Shown here: piece after piece, positions 1 to 7,614 of the stretch
How positions within the stretch are numbered: the first letter of the stretch is position 1
Layout: the number at the start of each line of letters is the position of its first letter
Assembly: GCF_007004655.1 (NCBI RefSeq)
Contig: NZ_ML660097.1
Location: forward strand, 62,001-126,000
Reading direction: 5' to 3'
DNA length: 64,000 nt
Origin: Exilibacterium tricleocarpae
GTDB taxonomy: Bacteria; Pseudomonadota; Gammaproteobacteria; Pseudomonadales; Cellvibrionaceae
Translations under genes and position numbers: made by a program
The notes under the pieces: generated by a model
Told to the model about the DNA's origin: nothing
Database searches by the model: none
What the model saw: only the letters and a program-made list of their open reading frames with translations

Positions 1-236
1 AATGCCGGTGCCAGCACTATGCTCAGGTTTTCCGCCTGGGCCAGATAGCGCTTGGCTTTGCTGAATTGTTTCTGCTCGACGGCCTGCTCAGCGGCGAGCA
101 GCAGGCGCGCGCCTTCATGTTCGGGTTTCAGCGCCTGCCCCAGCGCGGGGTAGAGCGCAAGCCAGACCAGTAGCACCCAGGCGGGTCGGCGTTTAACGGG
201 GGATGGTACGTTTCTCGGGATGTTGTTCGAGGTCAT
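1..236 (-). CDS. Exported protein of unknown function, N-terminal part only
   Basis: The reading frame starts at an ATG at 236 on the minus strand and runs off the window at position 1, so only about 78 residues are visible. After a short polar and basic N-terminus there is a hydrophobic stretch (roughly residues 19-33, VLLVWLALYPALG) that looks like a signal peptide. It is followed by a charged, alanine- and glutamine-rich helical region resembling a TPR-type helix pair. This suggests a periplasmic or envelope helical-repeat protein, but too little is present to name a family. The 138 bases between this start and the end of the hibernation factor gene hold no other gene. Confidence 0.5.
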   Translation of the reverse strand, partial: MTSNNIPRNVPSPVKRRPAWVLLVWLALYPALGQALKPEHEGARLLLAAEQAVEQKQFSKAKRYLAQAENLSIVLAPA

Positions 237-374
237 GGAGCAGTGCCCTCTAGCCAGGATCGCTTAAGTATATAAGCCGCCCGGTCGAGGCGCTATCGAT
301 TAGAGGGGAATTGTGGTCCTGTGTCGCAAATTCCAGCGTTGCGGGGGCCGCCAGGGCCCCCGGGGCGGGGCTGC

Positions 375-725
375 TCAGTCCGGTTGGTCGGTGTCTGCCG
401 GCTCCGGCTGGTGGCGGGCGCTGCGGCGGCGTGCAGCCATTTCCTTCAATTTGCGTTCGGCGGCGTTAAATGCCTCGCGCACGGCGATGTGAATGGAGGT
501 GTCGTCCTGGCTGACCGTGACGGGTGCGCCTTTCAGGTCCAGTTCGATCGAGGCCCGGTAGCGCTTGCCTTTGTGCTTGTGTTTGTGGGGTGAGTCGAGT
601 ACCACGCGACTGCGTTGGATATGGTGGGAGAAACGTGAAAGCTTTTCGAGCTTTTTACTGATGATGTCATTGAGAGCCTGGGATGCATCGAGGTCCCGGT
701 ACACTACATCGGCTGCTGGCTGCAT
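375..725 (-). CDS. hpf: Ribosome hibernation-promoting factor, HPF/RaiA family (short form)
   Basis: The 116-residue product matches the short HPF/RaiA (YhbH/YfiA) family, which binds the 30S decoding centre in stationary phase and stabilises inactive ribosomes. The sequence shows the expected beta-alpha-beta-beta-beta-alpha pattern: an N-terminal helix rich in basic residues (ISKKLEKLSRF), middle strands with a His/Lys-rich turn (HKHKHKGKRYRA), and a long C-terminal amphipathic helix ending in a basic cluster (KEMAARRRSAR). The tail lacks the long-form dimerisation domain. An AGGAG motif lies about 10 bases before the ATG at 725. In many proteobacteria this gene follows rpoN; here no rpoN is visible. 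Assignment to short HPF rather than YfiA/RaiA is by length and is the less certain part. Confidence 0.88.
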   Translation of the reverse strand: MQPAADVVYRDLDASQALNDIISKKLEKLSRFSHHIQRSRVVLDSPHKHKHKGKRYRASIELDLKGAPVTVSQDDTSIHIAVREAFNAAERKLKEMAARRRSARHQPEPADTDQPD

Positions 726-880
726 AGGGGCGAGTCTCCTGTTTCCGTCTGTCTGTTGTCAATACCTGCTGCCTGGACCGGCACCTGGAGGTTGGATGCC
801 GGGACGGTTGATCCCGGGCTCCGCCCTGTCAGCGTCGCAATCAAGTGCCGGCAGACGTTTACTGGAATATCCTTATATGC

Positions 881-910
881 CCGAGGTTTATCAGGATAAA
901 CCTCGGTTTT
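881..910 (+). terminator. Perfect 12-bp hairpin followed by TTTT
   Basis: CCGAGGTTTATC at 881-892 is followed after two bases by its exact reverse complement at 895-906 and then TTTT. The T run is on the plus strand, so it would stop rightward transcription, yet no rightward gene ends here. Confidence 0.5.
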
Positions 911-1420
911 CTGGGCCTGTTTAAAAGGCCAGGGTCAGAAAGGTTTTTACATTCAGAGCGCTCTGAGAAATATATTGACGTGGCCAGGAAAATTTTCAAG
1001 GGGTTACTGCGGAATTATTTCAGTTTATTGATAGGTTGGCGTAAATTTTCCGTTCGGCCCCGAAAACGCTGGGCGTGGGGGCGGGTTGATGTTATTGTCG
1101 ATAAGATTTGCTGCGGCATCACCACCGATTTCTCCCCCGGCCGACTTTTCTCCCTGCTTTCCGCCACTGAGCCTGGGTCGGAGATCAGTCGATGGGTTCA
1201 CTCTTGTTTCCTTTAGTTATCAGCTGCCTGGCTTGCTTATTGCCGGAGTTATGCCATCCGCATCTGCGGCGACACGCCATCTGGGCCTGCCGGCGAAGTC
1301 CCGGTCAAATATAGGTATTAGAGCTATTGCCCTTCGGAACAGGGCGGCGAGCTTGGGCGCTTTGGGCGTCCCCACGCCCGCGCGGAATGGCATTCCCTCA
1401 AACTAACCCCTTTCGGGAGG

Positions 1421-1728
1421 GGCACTTGCCTTGGGCGCCTACTTCCGGTGCTTTAGCGAAGGCGTGCCAATTGACCGGTCTACCTCTGGCTGGGGCTTTC
1501 AGAAACACGGGCTAGGCGCCCCCTCGATGAACCCGTCCATGGGGACTCGCCTAAAGCGCCTACTTTTGGTCACGACAGCATCCCTGCTGTCGAGAGTTTC
1601 TGAAAGCCCCAGCCAGAGGTAGACCTTCCCACAGTATTCTTAATCAAGACCGATAGGGCTAGAGTTGAGATCGATAAATTGGCCCAAGTTCTCTTAAGCA
1701 CCAGAGGTAGGCGCCCAAGGCAAGTGCC
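1421..1728. repeat. Nested inverted-repeat element, copy 1 (MITE/REP-like)
   Basis: The outer arms at 1421-1456 and 1693-1728 are imperfect inverted repeats that begin with GGCACTTGCCTTGGGCGCCT. Inside them, 1478-1506 and 1596-1624 are perfect 29-base inverted repeats, and the loop between carries a small hairpin at 1573-1592 (CGACAGCA, four-base loop, TGCTGTCG). The same loop sequence, the inner hairpin and the flank AATTGACCGGTCT recur in the element at 19360-19530. A partial copy lies at 43765-43796. No transposase frame is present, so this is a non-autonomous or structural repeat. Confidence 0.85.
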
Positions 1729-2263
1729 ATTCTGGTCTGACCCCGCACCGTGTCAAGGTCCGGCTCCACATTGTGCCGGTTCAAGACAGCGCTATTTGCT
1801 TCGAACGTATTTTCATAAATAGCCGTGCTACTCGTTTATTTGGAGATCTTTAGGTGGTGTTATTCTTGCGGGCCAGATACAAAGCATTGAAAAAAATTTC
1901 AATCCTACCGCTCCCGTTTTTTCTCATCCGGGACGGAAAGTACACAAGCGGAATTGAACAGGAGTTTGATTCGGAGCCAGGCGGGTGATATCTCGTTTCC
2001 AACCGGATGCTTTGCTGGCCGCCGCAAACTTATCGCGCGTTTATCTGCAGATCGGTGCGGCAGTGATAATAAATCGCACTTCACGGTTACAACATAAAAG
2101 TACATAAAAATAGTTGACAGAACGTTTAACCGTTGCTGCACTTTTTTAGTTCATAGTGCGGCTTTTATTGCGCCTTTTTTATTGACAGCTACGCCCACAA
2201 TTGAAATCTACGCCCCACCGGGCACTAAAGCGGTGCGCCGCCGGCAGGTGCAGGGGCGAGGTT

Positions 2264-2704
2264 TCAGTTTTCTTTTATTCTCACTGTGAGCACATCACAG
2301 TTAGCGCCGTGCAGCACACTGTTGGCCGTGGATCCGAGCCATGCGCGTATGCCCGAGCGGCCGTGGCTGCCGATAACGATCAGGTCCGCCGCCAGGGTTG
2401 CGGCCAACGCATGGATGACGGCGGCGGGGCGACCGAACTCAATATGCAGATTCTTAACGGGAATGTCGTGGTGTTTGCTCAGCGTTTCCATATACGGATA
2501 AATACTGCGCCGAATCTGTGACTCCGTTATCAAATGGCTGTTACCGGTGAGTTCACCGTAGCCGGTAATCGGGTGTTCGCAGGCGTGAATCAAATGTAGT
2601 TTTTGTCGGTTTTGTTGCACTAGCTGCAAACTGTGACGGACAACGCGATTCGCATCGGCCGTCAGATCGACAGCACACACAAGGCAGTGATAAGTCGGCA
2701 TCAT
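2264..2704 (-). CDS. Universal stress protein, UspA family
   Basis: This 146-residue protein is a single-domain UspA-type stress protein, a cytoplasmic alpha/beta fold often induced by starvation or respiratory stress. The first strand reads LVCAVDLTADA, and the C-terminal nucleotide-binding signature G-x2-G-x9-G-S/T appears as GSHGRSGIRAWLGSTANSV (about residues 112-130), so this member probably binds ATP like the MJ0577 and UspFG group. The ATG at 2704 has an AGGG six bases upstream; a second ATG follows directly. It stands alone and divergent from the coiled-coil protein gene. The physiological inducer cannot be read from the sequence. Confidence 0.9.
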   Translation of the reverse strand: MMPTYHCLVCAVDLTADANRVVRHSLQLVQQNRQKLHLIHACEHPITGYGELTGNSHLITESQIRRSIYPYMETLSKHHDIPVKNLHIEFGRPAAVIHALAATLAADLIVIGSHGRSGIRAWLGSTANSVLHGANCDVLTVRIKEN

Positions 2705-2859
2705 GAATTACCCTGGCGGCGCCGGCAAAAATCCTATATTCAGTACCCACAACGGCTGTTGTCAAGTGTTTGGGTATATAAAAATTTTTTTTAAAACCAG
2801 CGCCGGGTTGAAATTTGCCTGCCAGGTGCGATAATCAGCGGCCCCAAATAACGTGGCAA

Positions 2860-3906
2860 ATGACAATGAGATTGATGTTATCAAATCAATTAGTAACGCC
2901 CGTCTTGCGTCTGCTCGGGTTGGCCCTGCTCGTGGTGACAACGGCCAAGGCAGCGACGCTGTCCGACGAGGAGGAAACTCTGGCGCGCCTTGAGCAGACA
3001 CTGGAAAATCGTCAGACGACCCAACAAGACATCGAAAATGATTTGCTCGGTGATCGCACCAAGGCCACCGAAGCGCAAGCGGATCTGGAGCAGGCCAAGC
3101 AAGAATTGGTGACCGCCGAAGCGGAACTCACCGCGGCCCGACAGGCTTTCTCCGCCGATGCCGGCCAGGAGAACAGCCGCGCGCTGAAAAAAGCTGAACA
3201 CTCTCACAAAATGGCGGAGCGCGGCGTGCGCACCCGAACCAAGCGTCTGGAGCGGGTTGACCGCAATCTCAAGGAATCGGAAGCCAAATTGGCGGCCACT
3301 AAAAAGGCCATCGCCAGCTTAAGGAGCCAGATTGCAAGTCAGCGACAGCGCCTTAGCGAGGTGGCGGCGAGCCTAAAGGCCCAGGCCGATCAGGATGCCA
3401 CCGCGGCGGCCGTCACCCGGGTTGATTCCCGGCCGACGCCACAGCCGCCGAAGGCCCCGGCCAAGCCGGTTGCCCCCGAGCCAAAGCCTGTCGAGCCGCC
3501 GCAGCCGGCGGCCGTTGCGGCCAAGGCCCTGCAGGCACCACCGGCAGCAGCTCCCAAACAAGTGATCGCACTGGATCAGGAAGCGCTGGCCTATGCGCGG
3601 GGGGAAATGTCTCGCCTGGAGTCGTTTCTGGCCGACGGGCAGCCCGGTCGACCCAGTTACCGGCGTCTGGTTTTACGCGGCTCCAAGGTGCAGGCAGTGG
3701 CATTTGAGTTTCTCGGCAGGGATCAGTACCGCGCCGAGGTGCCGGTAGCGGCGGGTAAGCAGCAGTTCGAGATCGGCAGCCACAAATTTCGCCGCACCAT
3801 CCCCGCCTCCGATGACGGTGAGATGTACGTGTTTATCTATGATGCCAAACGGTTGTCCCGGCCGCGTCTGGCCATTTTCAGAAAATCGCTGTTGGAACAC
3901 CTGTAG
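2860..3906 (+). CDS. Exported coiled-coil protein of unknown function
   Basis: From the ATG at 2860 the product is 348 residues. The N-terminus (LRLLGLALLVVTTAKAA) is a probable signal peptide cleaved after AKA. Residues about 40-185 are a long heptad-rich coiled coil high in Glu, Gln, Lys and Ala. A proline/alanine linker follows (PAKPVAPEPKPVEPP), and the last 100 residues form a compact domain with alternating hydrophobic strands (YRRLVLRGSKVQAVAFEFLG, VFIYDAKRLSRPRLAIFRK). The arrangement suggests a periplasmic scaffold or envelope protein, but I do not recognise the family. The frame is open to a TTG at 2815, but that extension would place extra residues before the signal peptide, so 2860 or 2866 is preferred. 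Confidence 0.75.
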   Translation: MTMRLMLSNQLVTPVLRLLGLALLVVTTAKAATLSDEEETLARLEQTLENRQTTQQDIENDLLGDRTKATEAQADLEQAKQELVTAEAELTAARQAFSADAGQENSRALKKAEHSHKMAERGVRTRTKRLERVDRNLKESEAKLAATKKAIASLRSQIASQRQRLSEVAASLKAQADQDATAAAVTRVDSRPTPQPPKAPAKPVAPEPKPVEPPQPAAVAAKALQAPPAAAPKQVIALDQEALAYARGEMSRLESFLADGQPGRPSYRRLVLRGSKVQAVAFEFLGRDQYRAEVPVAAGKQQFEIGSHKFRRTIPASDDGEMYVFIYDAKRLSRPRLAIFRKSLLEHL

Positions 3907-4003
3907 GTCGTGACTTCTTCCATAGCCGCGAAATAAGTCGCGGCTATGTTCCCCGTTGCAGTCATTGGTTACACTGACCGCCAGTTTGTCAGTGGGTGAA
4001 ACT

Positions 4004-4921
4004 ATGGCGCATACTTCCTCTAAAAGTGTATTGGTGACCGGTGGCACAGGCTTCATAGGCCGCCACCTGTGTCGCAGTCTGGACACCCTCGGTCACCGGG
4101 TTACCGTGCTTACCCGTACCCCGGGGAAAGTAAAGCTTGCCGGCGAGGTTCGACAGATTGCCGGCCCGGATGAGCTGGATAAACCGTTTTCGTTCGACTG
4201 GGTCGTCAATCTGGCCGGTGAGCCGCTGGCCGAGGGGCGCTGGAACACTGCCCGCAAGCAGCGGTTTCGCGATAGCCGGATCGGTTTTACCGAGGACTTG
4301 CTGCAGGCGTTTCGAGCCGGCGGTAGCGAGCCTGAGGTGCTGTTAAACGGCTCAGCTATCGGCTTTTACGGCCCTCACGACGACGAAATCCTGGCCGAAA
4401 CCGGCGCGGCCGTGCCCAGTTTCTCCCACCAGCTGTGCCGGGACTGGGAGGCCAGTGCCGATGGCTTCGCCGAGTTGGGTACCCGGGTCTGCAAGGTGCG
4501 TATCGGTGTTGTGCTAGGGCCCGGCGGCGGCTCGCTCAGCCGTATGCTGTTGCCCTTCAAACTGGGGCTCGGCGGCCCTCTGGGGAGTGGTGGGCAGTGG
4601 TTTTCCTGGATTCATCTGGATGATCTGGTACGCCTTTTTATTCACTGTCTGGAGCACCAGACTCTACCCGGGATAGTCAATGGCACCGCCCCCGAGCCGG
4701 TGCGCAACCGCGCCTTTGCCGAGGCCCTGGGTGGTGCCCTGTCGCGGCCCGCCAGGTTGCCCATGCCGGCTTGGGCGCTGGTGTTGCTTTACGGGGAAAT
4801 GGCCGAGGAGCTGCTGCTGAGCGGCCAGCGGGTGTATCCGGCAGTGGCGCTGGAGTCGGGTTTTGAGTTCCGCTTTCCCACCATTGAGTCGGCTTTAAAA
4901 GATATCGTGCAGGGCCCTTAA
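4004..4921 (+). CDS. NAD(P)-dependent epimerase of the TIGR01777 (YfcH) family
   Basis: The 305-residue product is an extended short-chain dehydrogenase of the YfcH/SulA-like family. The N-terminal Rossmann motif GGTGFIGRHL binds the nucleotide. VNLAGEPLAEGRWN is the family's characteristic strand-loop, SAIGFYGPH takes the place of the catalytic Tyr region, and the C-terminal part (VNGTAPEPVRN) matches the DUF1731-type tail. The biochemical role of the family is unsettled. The start at 4004 puts the glycine motif near residue 12, as expected; an upstream start at 3956 would add 16 residues with no family match. It lies downstream of the coiled-coil gene by about 100 bases, without clear operon evidence. 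Confidence 0.88.
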   Translation: MAHTSSKSVLVTGGTGFIGRHLCRSLDTLGHRVTVLTRTPGKVKLAGEVRQIAGPDELDKPFSFDWVVNLAGEPLAEGRWNTARKQRFRDSRIGFTEDLLQAFRAGGSEPEVLLNGSAIGFYGPHDDEILAETGAAVPSFSHQLCRDWEASADGFAELGTRVCKVRIGVVLGPGGGSLSRMLLPFKLGLGGPLGSGGQWFSWIHLDDLVRLFIHCLEHQTLPGIVNGTAPEPVRNRAFAEALGGALSRPARLPMPAWALVLLYGEMAEELLLSGQRVYPAVALESGFEFRFPTIESALKDIVQGP

Positions 4922-5120
4922 CAGGGCTCTGGCATGCCGATTACCGGGTTCCACCCAAAAGGGCCCCGCATAGGGCCGGTCGTTGCCAGCGAGTCCTTAA
5001 CCGGTTGCAGTGCGCCCCGGGTGTGCGCCGGCAATAGCGTGCTATGTCCTGGATAGTTGCCGGCGCTGTTGTCGGTTCGGCCACGGCCGCCAACCTGTTA
5101 CCGCGCTTTTCACGCTGAGA

Positions 5121-5402
5121 TTACAAGCGTTCCAACGACCGCTGGGTGATGACCGCATCCAACTGGCTGGCGGCGTAGGTCTCAATGGGCGCCAGGAGTT
5201 GTTCCAGGCCTTTGCTGTCGCTGGCCAGACCGAGAAAGCACCACTGCGCCTGCTGGTGGCGATCGTGAAAGCCCGCTTCGGACACGGCGATATTGGCCAG
5301 GCGTCCGAACCGCTGTTTTAAACCGGACAAGCGGTGGCGTTTCTCTTTTAGCGAGCGGCAACCCGGCAAGTGAAACTCCAGTGTCAGTAAACCGATAACC
5401 AT
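5121..5402 (-). CDS. DUF503 family protein (YlxP-like)
   Basis: A 93-residue protein beginning MVIGLLTLEFHLPG with the hallmark SLKEKRHRLSGLKQRF, which identifies the small DUF503/YlxP family. In other bacteria members sit near nusA, infB and rbfA, and a role in ribosome or RNA biology has been suggested but is not firmly known. Here it stands alone, convergent with the epimerase gene and divergent from hsp20. The frame can be extended to a GTG at 5435, but family members begin at the MVIG motif, so the ATG at 5402 is chosen; the ribosome binding site is weak for both. Confidence 0.82.
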   Translation of the reverse strand: MVIGLLTLEFHLPGCRSLKEKRHRLSGLKQRFGRLANIAVSEAGFHDRHQQAQWCFLGLASDSKGLEQLLAPIETYAASQLDAVITQRSLERL

Positions 5403-5496
5403 GATGCCAGTGTTTGTTTCGTTTATTGATGCCACCGCGCGATTACGCGGCTGCGCTTTTATGTGGCCCGGGCGACTAAAAAAATTTAACCAGGCG

Positions 5497-5525
5497 CTTG
5501 AAACGATAAAATCCCGCCCTTATAT
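5497..5525 (+). promoter_or_regulatory. RpoH (sigma-32)-type promoter for hsp20
   Basis: CTTGAAA at 5497-5503 is an exact match to the sigma-32 -35 element. After a 13-base spacer, CCCTTATAT at 5517-5525 resembles the -10 consensus CCCCATnT. It lies about 100 bases before the hsp20 start, leaving a leader long enough for an RNA thermometer. Confidence 0.72.
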
Positions 5526-5585
5526 ACAGAATACGCCGGCTCGAATGAGGGGCGTAATTTCATGTAATCCAGGCTTGGTCGTAAT

Positions 5586-5624
5586 GATAAGCCATTTATC
5601 GATATATTGCTCATGAGAGGATAT
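5586..5624 (+). promoter_or_regulatory. ROSE-like RNA thermometer in the hsp20 leader
   Basis: TTGCT at 5607-5611 can pair with AGGA at 5618-5621, the ribosome binding site of hsp20, across a six-base loop; ATAT on the 5' side and ATAT on the 3' side extend the stem. This TTGCT/AGGA pairing with an extra G is the signature of ROSE elements in ibpA-type leaders. A second small hairpin (GATAA, GCCAT, TTATC) lies just upstream at 5586-5600. Confidence 0.55.
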
Positions 5625-5628
5625 AACT

Positions 5629-6087
5629 ATGGGAACCTTCGATTTTTCTCCTTTGTACCGCACCGCAATCGGTTTTGATCGCGTCGCCAATATGTTGGAC
5701 GCCGTCACCCGCGCAGAACAGTCGCAACCGACTTATCCGCCCTACAACATAGAGCTGACGGGCGAGGATCAATACCGTATCACCATGGCGGTCGCCGGTT
5801 TCGATCAGTCTGAGCTCGACATTCAGGTCGAGCAGAACAAGCTGACCGTTACGGGTAAAAAAGCCGAGGCCGAGACAAAACCCGAGTATCTATACCAGGG
5901 TATTGCCGGGCGCAATTTCGAGCGTCGGTTCCAACTCGCCGACCACGTGCGGGTAAACGACGCCAGCCTTGAAAACGGCCTGCTGCATATCGACCTGGTG
6001 CGCGAAATCCCCGAAGCGATGAAGCCGCGGCGGATTAACATCGGCACCGGCAGCCTGCTTGAAGCCAAGAAGTCGAGCGCAGCCTGA
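5629..6087 (+). CDS. Small heat-shock protein, Hsp20/IbpA family
   Basis: A 152-residue alpha-crystallin-type chaperone that holds unfolding proteins for refolding by DnaK/ClpB. The N-terminus (FDFSPLYRTAIGFDRVANML) is IbpA-like. The alpha-crystallin domain (about residues 36-125) contains YNIELTGEDQYRITMAVAGF and the family hallmark ending ASLENGLLHIDLVREIPE. The C-terminal anchoring motif occurs as RRINIG (I-x-I type). The ATG at 5629 is preceded by AGAGGA at the correct distance. An RpoH-type promoter and a ROSE-like leader upstream fit tight heat control. The next gene, a methyltransferase, begins 56 bases later. Confidence 0.93.
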   Translation: MGTFDFSPLYRTAIGFDRVANMLDAVTRAEQSQPTYPPYNIELTGEDQYRITMAVAGFDQSELDIQVEQNKLTVTGKKAEAETKPEYLYQGIAGRNFERRFQLADHVRVNDASLENGLLHIDLVREIPEAMKPRRINIGTGSLLEAKKSSAA

Positions 6088-6143
6088 CCCAGGCATCGCA
6101 AACACCTGCCAGCGCCGCCGTCACCCGTGACGGCGGTCGCGGT

Positions 6144-6797
6144 TTGACTGACGCCGAGGCGTCGTCCTGCCCGCTTTGCGGCTCGACGCTGCACGCGCAT
6201 TTTCACAGTGACAGGCGCCGGGACTACCGGCGCTGCCAAACCTGTCACCTGGTTTTTGTGCCGCCGCCGTATCACTTGACGGCGGCGCGTGAAAAAGCTG
6301 AGTACGACCTGCACCACAACGATCCCCACGATCCCGGTTATCGGGCATTTCTCGGGCGCCTGTGCGAGCCTTTGACAGCGTGTTTAACGTCGAATAGCCG
6401 CGGGCTCGATTTCGGTTGCGGCCCCGGTCCGGCGCTGGCGCTGATGTTGCGTCAGGCGGGGCACGACGTCAGTGTCTATGATCCGTTCTATGCGGCCGAC
6501 GAGCGGGTGTTTGCCGACCGCTATCACTTTATCACCGCCACTGAAGTCGTCGAGCACCTGGCCAGACCGGGCGCTGAACTGGAGCGGCTGTGGCGGTGTC
6601 TGTTGCCGGGAGGCTGGCTTGGCGTTATGACCAAGCTGGTTCGCGACCGCGAGGCGTTTGCCAACTGGCACTACAAAAACGATCCCACCCATATTGGTTT
6701 TTACTCCCGGCAAACGTTCACCTGGCTGGCGCGGCAGTGGCAAACGGACATGCGGTTTATCGGCGACGATGTGATGTTAGTGCAAAAACCCCACTGA
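6144..6797 (+). CDS. SAM-dependent methyltransferase with N-terminal zinc ribbon
   Basis: The 217-residue protein starts with a four-cysteine zinc-ribbon-like segment (CPLCGS about residue 9, CQTCHLVF about residue 32) and continues with a class I methyltransferase domain. Motif I is LDFGCGPGPALALML, the acidic loop after strand 2 is VYDPFYA, and TATEVVEHLARP is the post-strand-4 motif of the methyltransferase-11/23 group. The substrate is unknown. No ATG is present in frame, so TTG at 6144 is the likely start. A perfect ten-base hairpin at 6115-6136 lies between hsp20 and this start and might modulate read-through or translation. Confidence 0.82.
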   Translation: MTDAEASSCPLCGSTLHAHFHSDRRRDYRRCQTCHLVFVPPPYHLTAAREKAEYDLHHNDPHDPGYRAFLGRLCEPLTACLTSNSRGLDFGCGPGPALALMLRQAGHDVSVYDPFYAADERVFADRYHFITATEVVEHLARPGAELERLWRCLLPGGWLGVMTKLVRDREAFANWHYKNDPTHIGFYSRQTFTWLARQWQTDMRFIGDDVMLVQKPH

Positions 6798-6803
6798 TCC
6801 GGC

Positions 6804-7457
6804 CTACCGCACCGCATAGCCGCGGCCATCCAGGCAGGCGCTGATGGCGCGGTTGTAATGGCTGCGTTTGGCCTGTTCCTGATCGGGTAGCGAAGGATCG
6901 AAACCGGTAACGCTCACCGTCCACCGGTGACACTCGTAGCGATCGCGGTCCAGTTGCTCTTCGCTCTGGTTGTTCTTCGGATAGATCATCAACTCGTTAT
7001 CATCGCTGGCCACTTCCGTCTCGGGGTTTTCGACGACCACGTACTCCCGGTTGTCTGCATCGTAGTGATAGTAAGCGGCATTGGCTTTGTAGACGACCCG
7101 CGGACCGATATGCAGTGTCACAAACCCCCTCGGCAGAGCCGACACCCGCGCACCCACCGGGGCGGCGACCACGGTATAGCCCTTGGTACCGGAGCGGTAA
7201 AAAACGCCTCCCAAATGGAAATACAGGTGGGTTCCCACCCGCAAGCGAGTGTGATTTTTGGGCAGGGCTTTTACGATTTGACCGCGGGGCGGATAGTGAT
7301 GTTTGGGAATTACCGGGCGTGGTTTTACCTGGTTGTGATTGCGATCGGCGTGAGCGCAACCGACAGCACCGATAGCCAGTGTCAGACACAGCGCCGGTAC
7401 AACGGCTGAGTGGATCGATTTGAAACGTTGATAGTGTAAGGTCAGGTTTTGCAACAT
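6804..7457 (-). CDS. Putative lipoprotein, DUF6515-like
   Basis: A 217-residue exported protein. The N-terminal hydrophobic segment ends in a lipobox-like AVGC (about residue 34), suggesting an outer- or inner-membrane lipoprotein. The middle contains repeated short strands rich in Gly, Tyr and Val (HLGGVFYRSGTKGYTVV, YKANAAYYHYDADNREYVVV), the pattern of DUF6515-type periplasmic proteins. The C-terminal segment has two cysteines (YECHRW, SACLDGRGY) typical of a small YMGG-like module. Function is unknown. It converges with the methyltransferase gene, with six bases between their stops. Confidence 0.65.
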   Translation of the reverse strand: MLQNLTLHYQRFKSIHSAVVPALCLTLAIGAVGCAHADRNHNQVKPRPVIPKHHYPPRGQIVKALPKNHTRLRVGTHLYFHLGGVFYRSGTKGYTVVAAPVGARVSALPRGFVTLHIGPRVVYKANAAYYHYDADNREYVVVENPETEVASDDNELMIYPKNNQSEEQLDRDRYECHRWTVSVTGFDPSLPDQEQAKRSHYNRAISACLDGRGYAVR

Positions 7458-7614
7458 AGCCGTAGTGCCTTTTCATCGTAAACTGTTTGACCGTGCGAAA
7501 GCGGGTCGTTGTGGTTACGGTGGACGCAAAACGGGTAAGAAATCGTCAAGAAAAAAGGAAAGAGTGTGGATACTTCTGCCTGGGCGGCGTTCGTATATCG
7601 GCAGTCGAAACCCT

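Larger units (their letters stand above)
726..2263. other. Gene-poor region of 1.5 kb
   Basis: No convincing protein gene is seen between the hibernation factor and the universal stress protein. The region holds a perfect terminator-like hairpin at 881-910 and a nested inverted-repeat element at 1421-1728. The short open frames across 845-1622 and on the minus strand at 1905-2141 have no family resemblance and no good ribosome binding sites, and several run through the hairpin repeat. Confidence 0.6.

Noticed and set aside
845-1622. Several overlapping small plus-strand frames
   Set aside because: They lack ribosome binding sites and family resemblance, and the later ones run through the inverted-repeat element.
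1905-2141. A 78-codon minus-strand frame
   Set aside because: No family, no good ribosome binding site, and composition unlike the real genes around it.
6115-6136. Perfect ten-base hairpin after hsp20 as a terminator
   Set aside because: It is not followed by a T run and lies eight bases before the next start, so it is not a standard terminator; it may still affect read-through.
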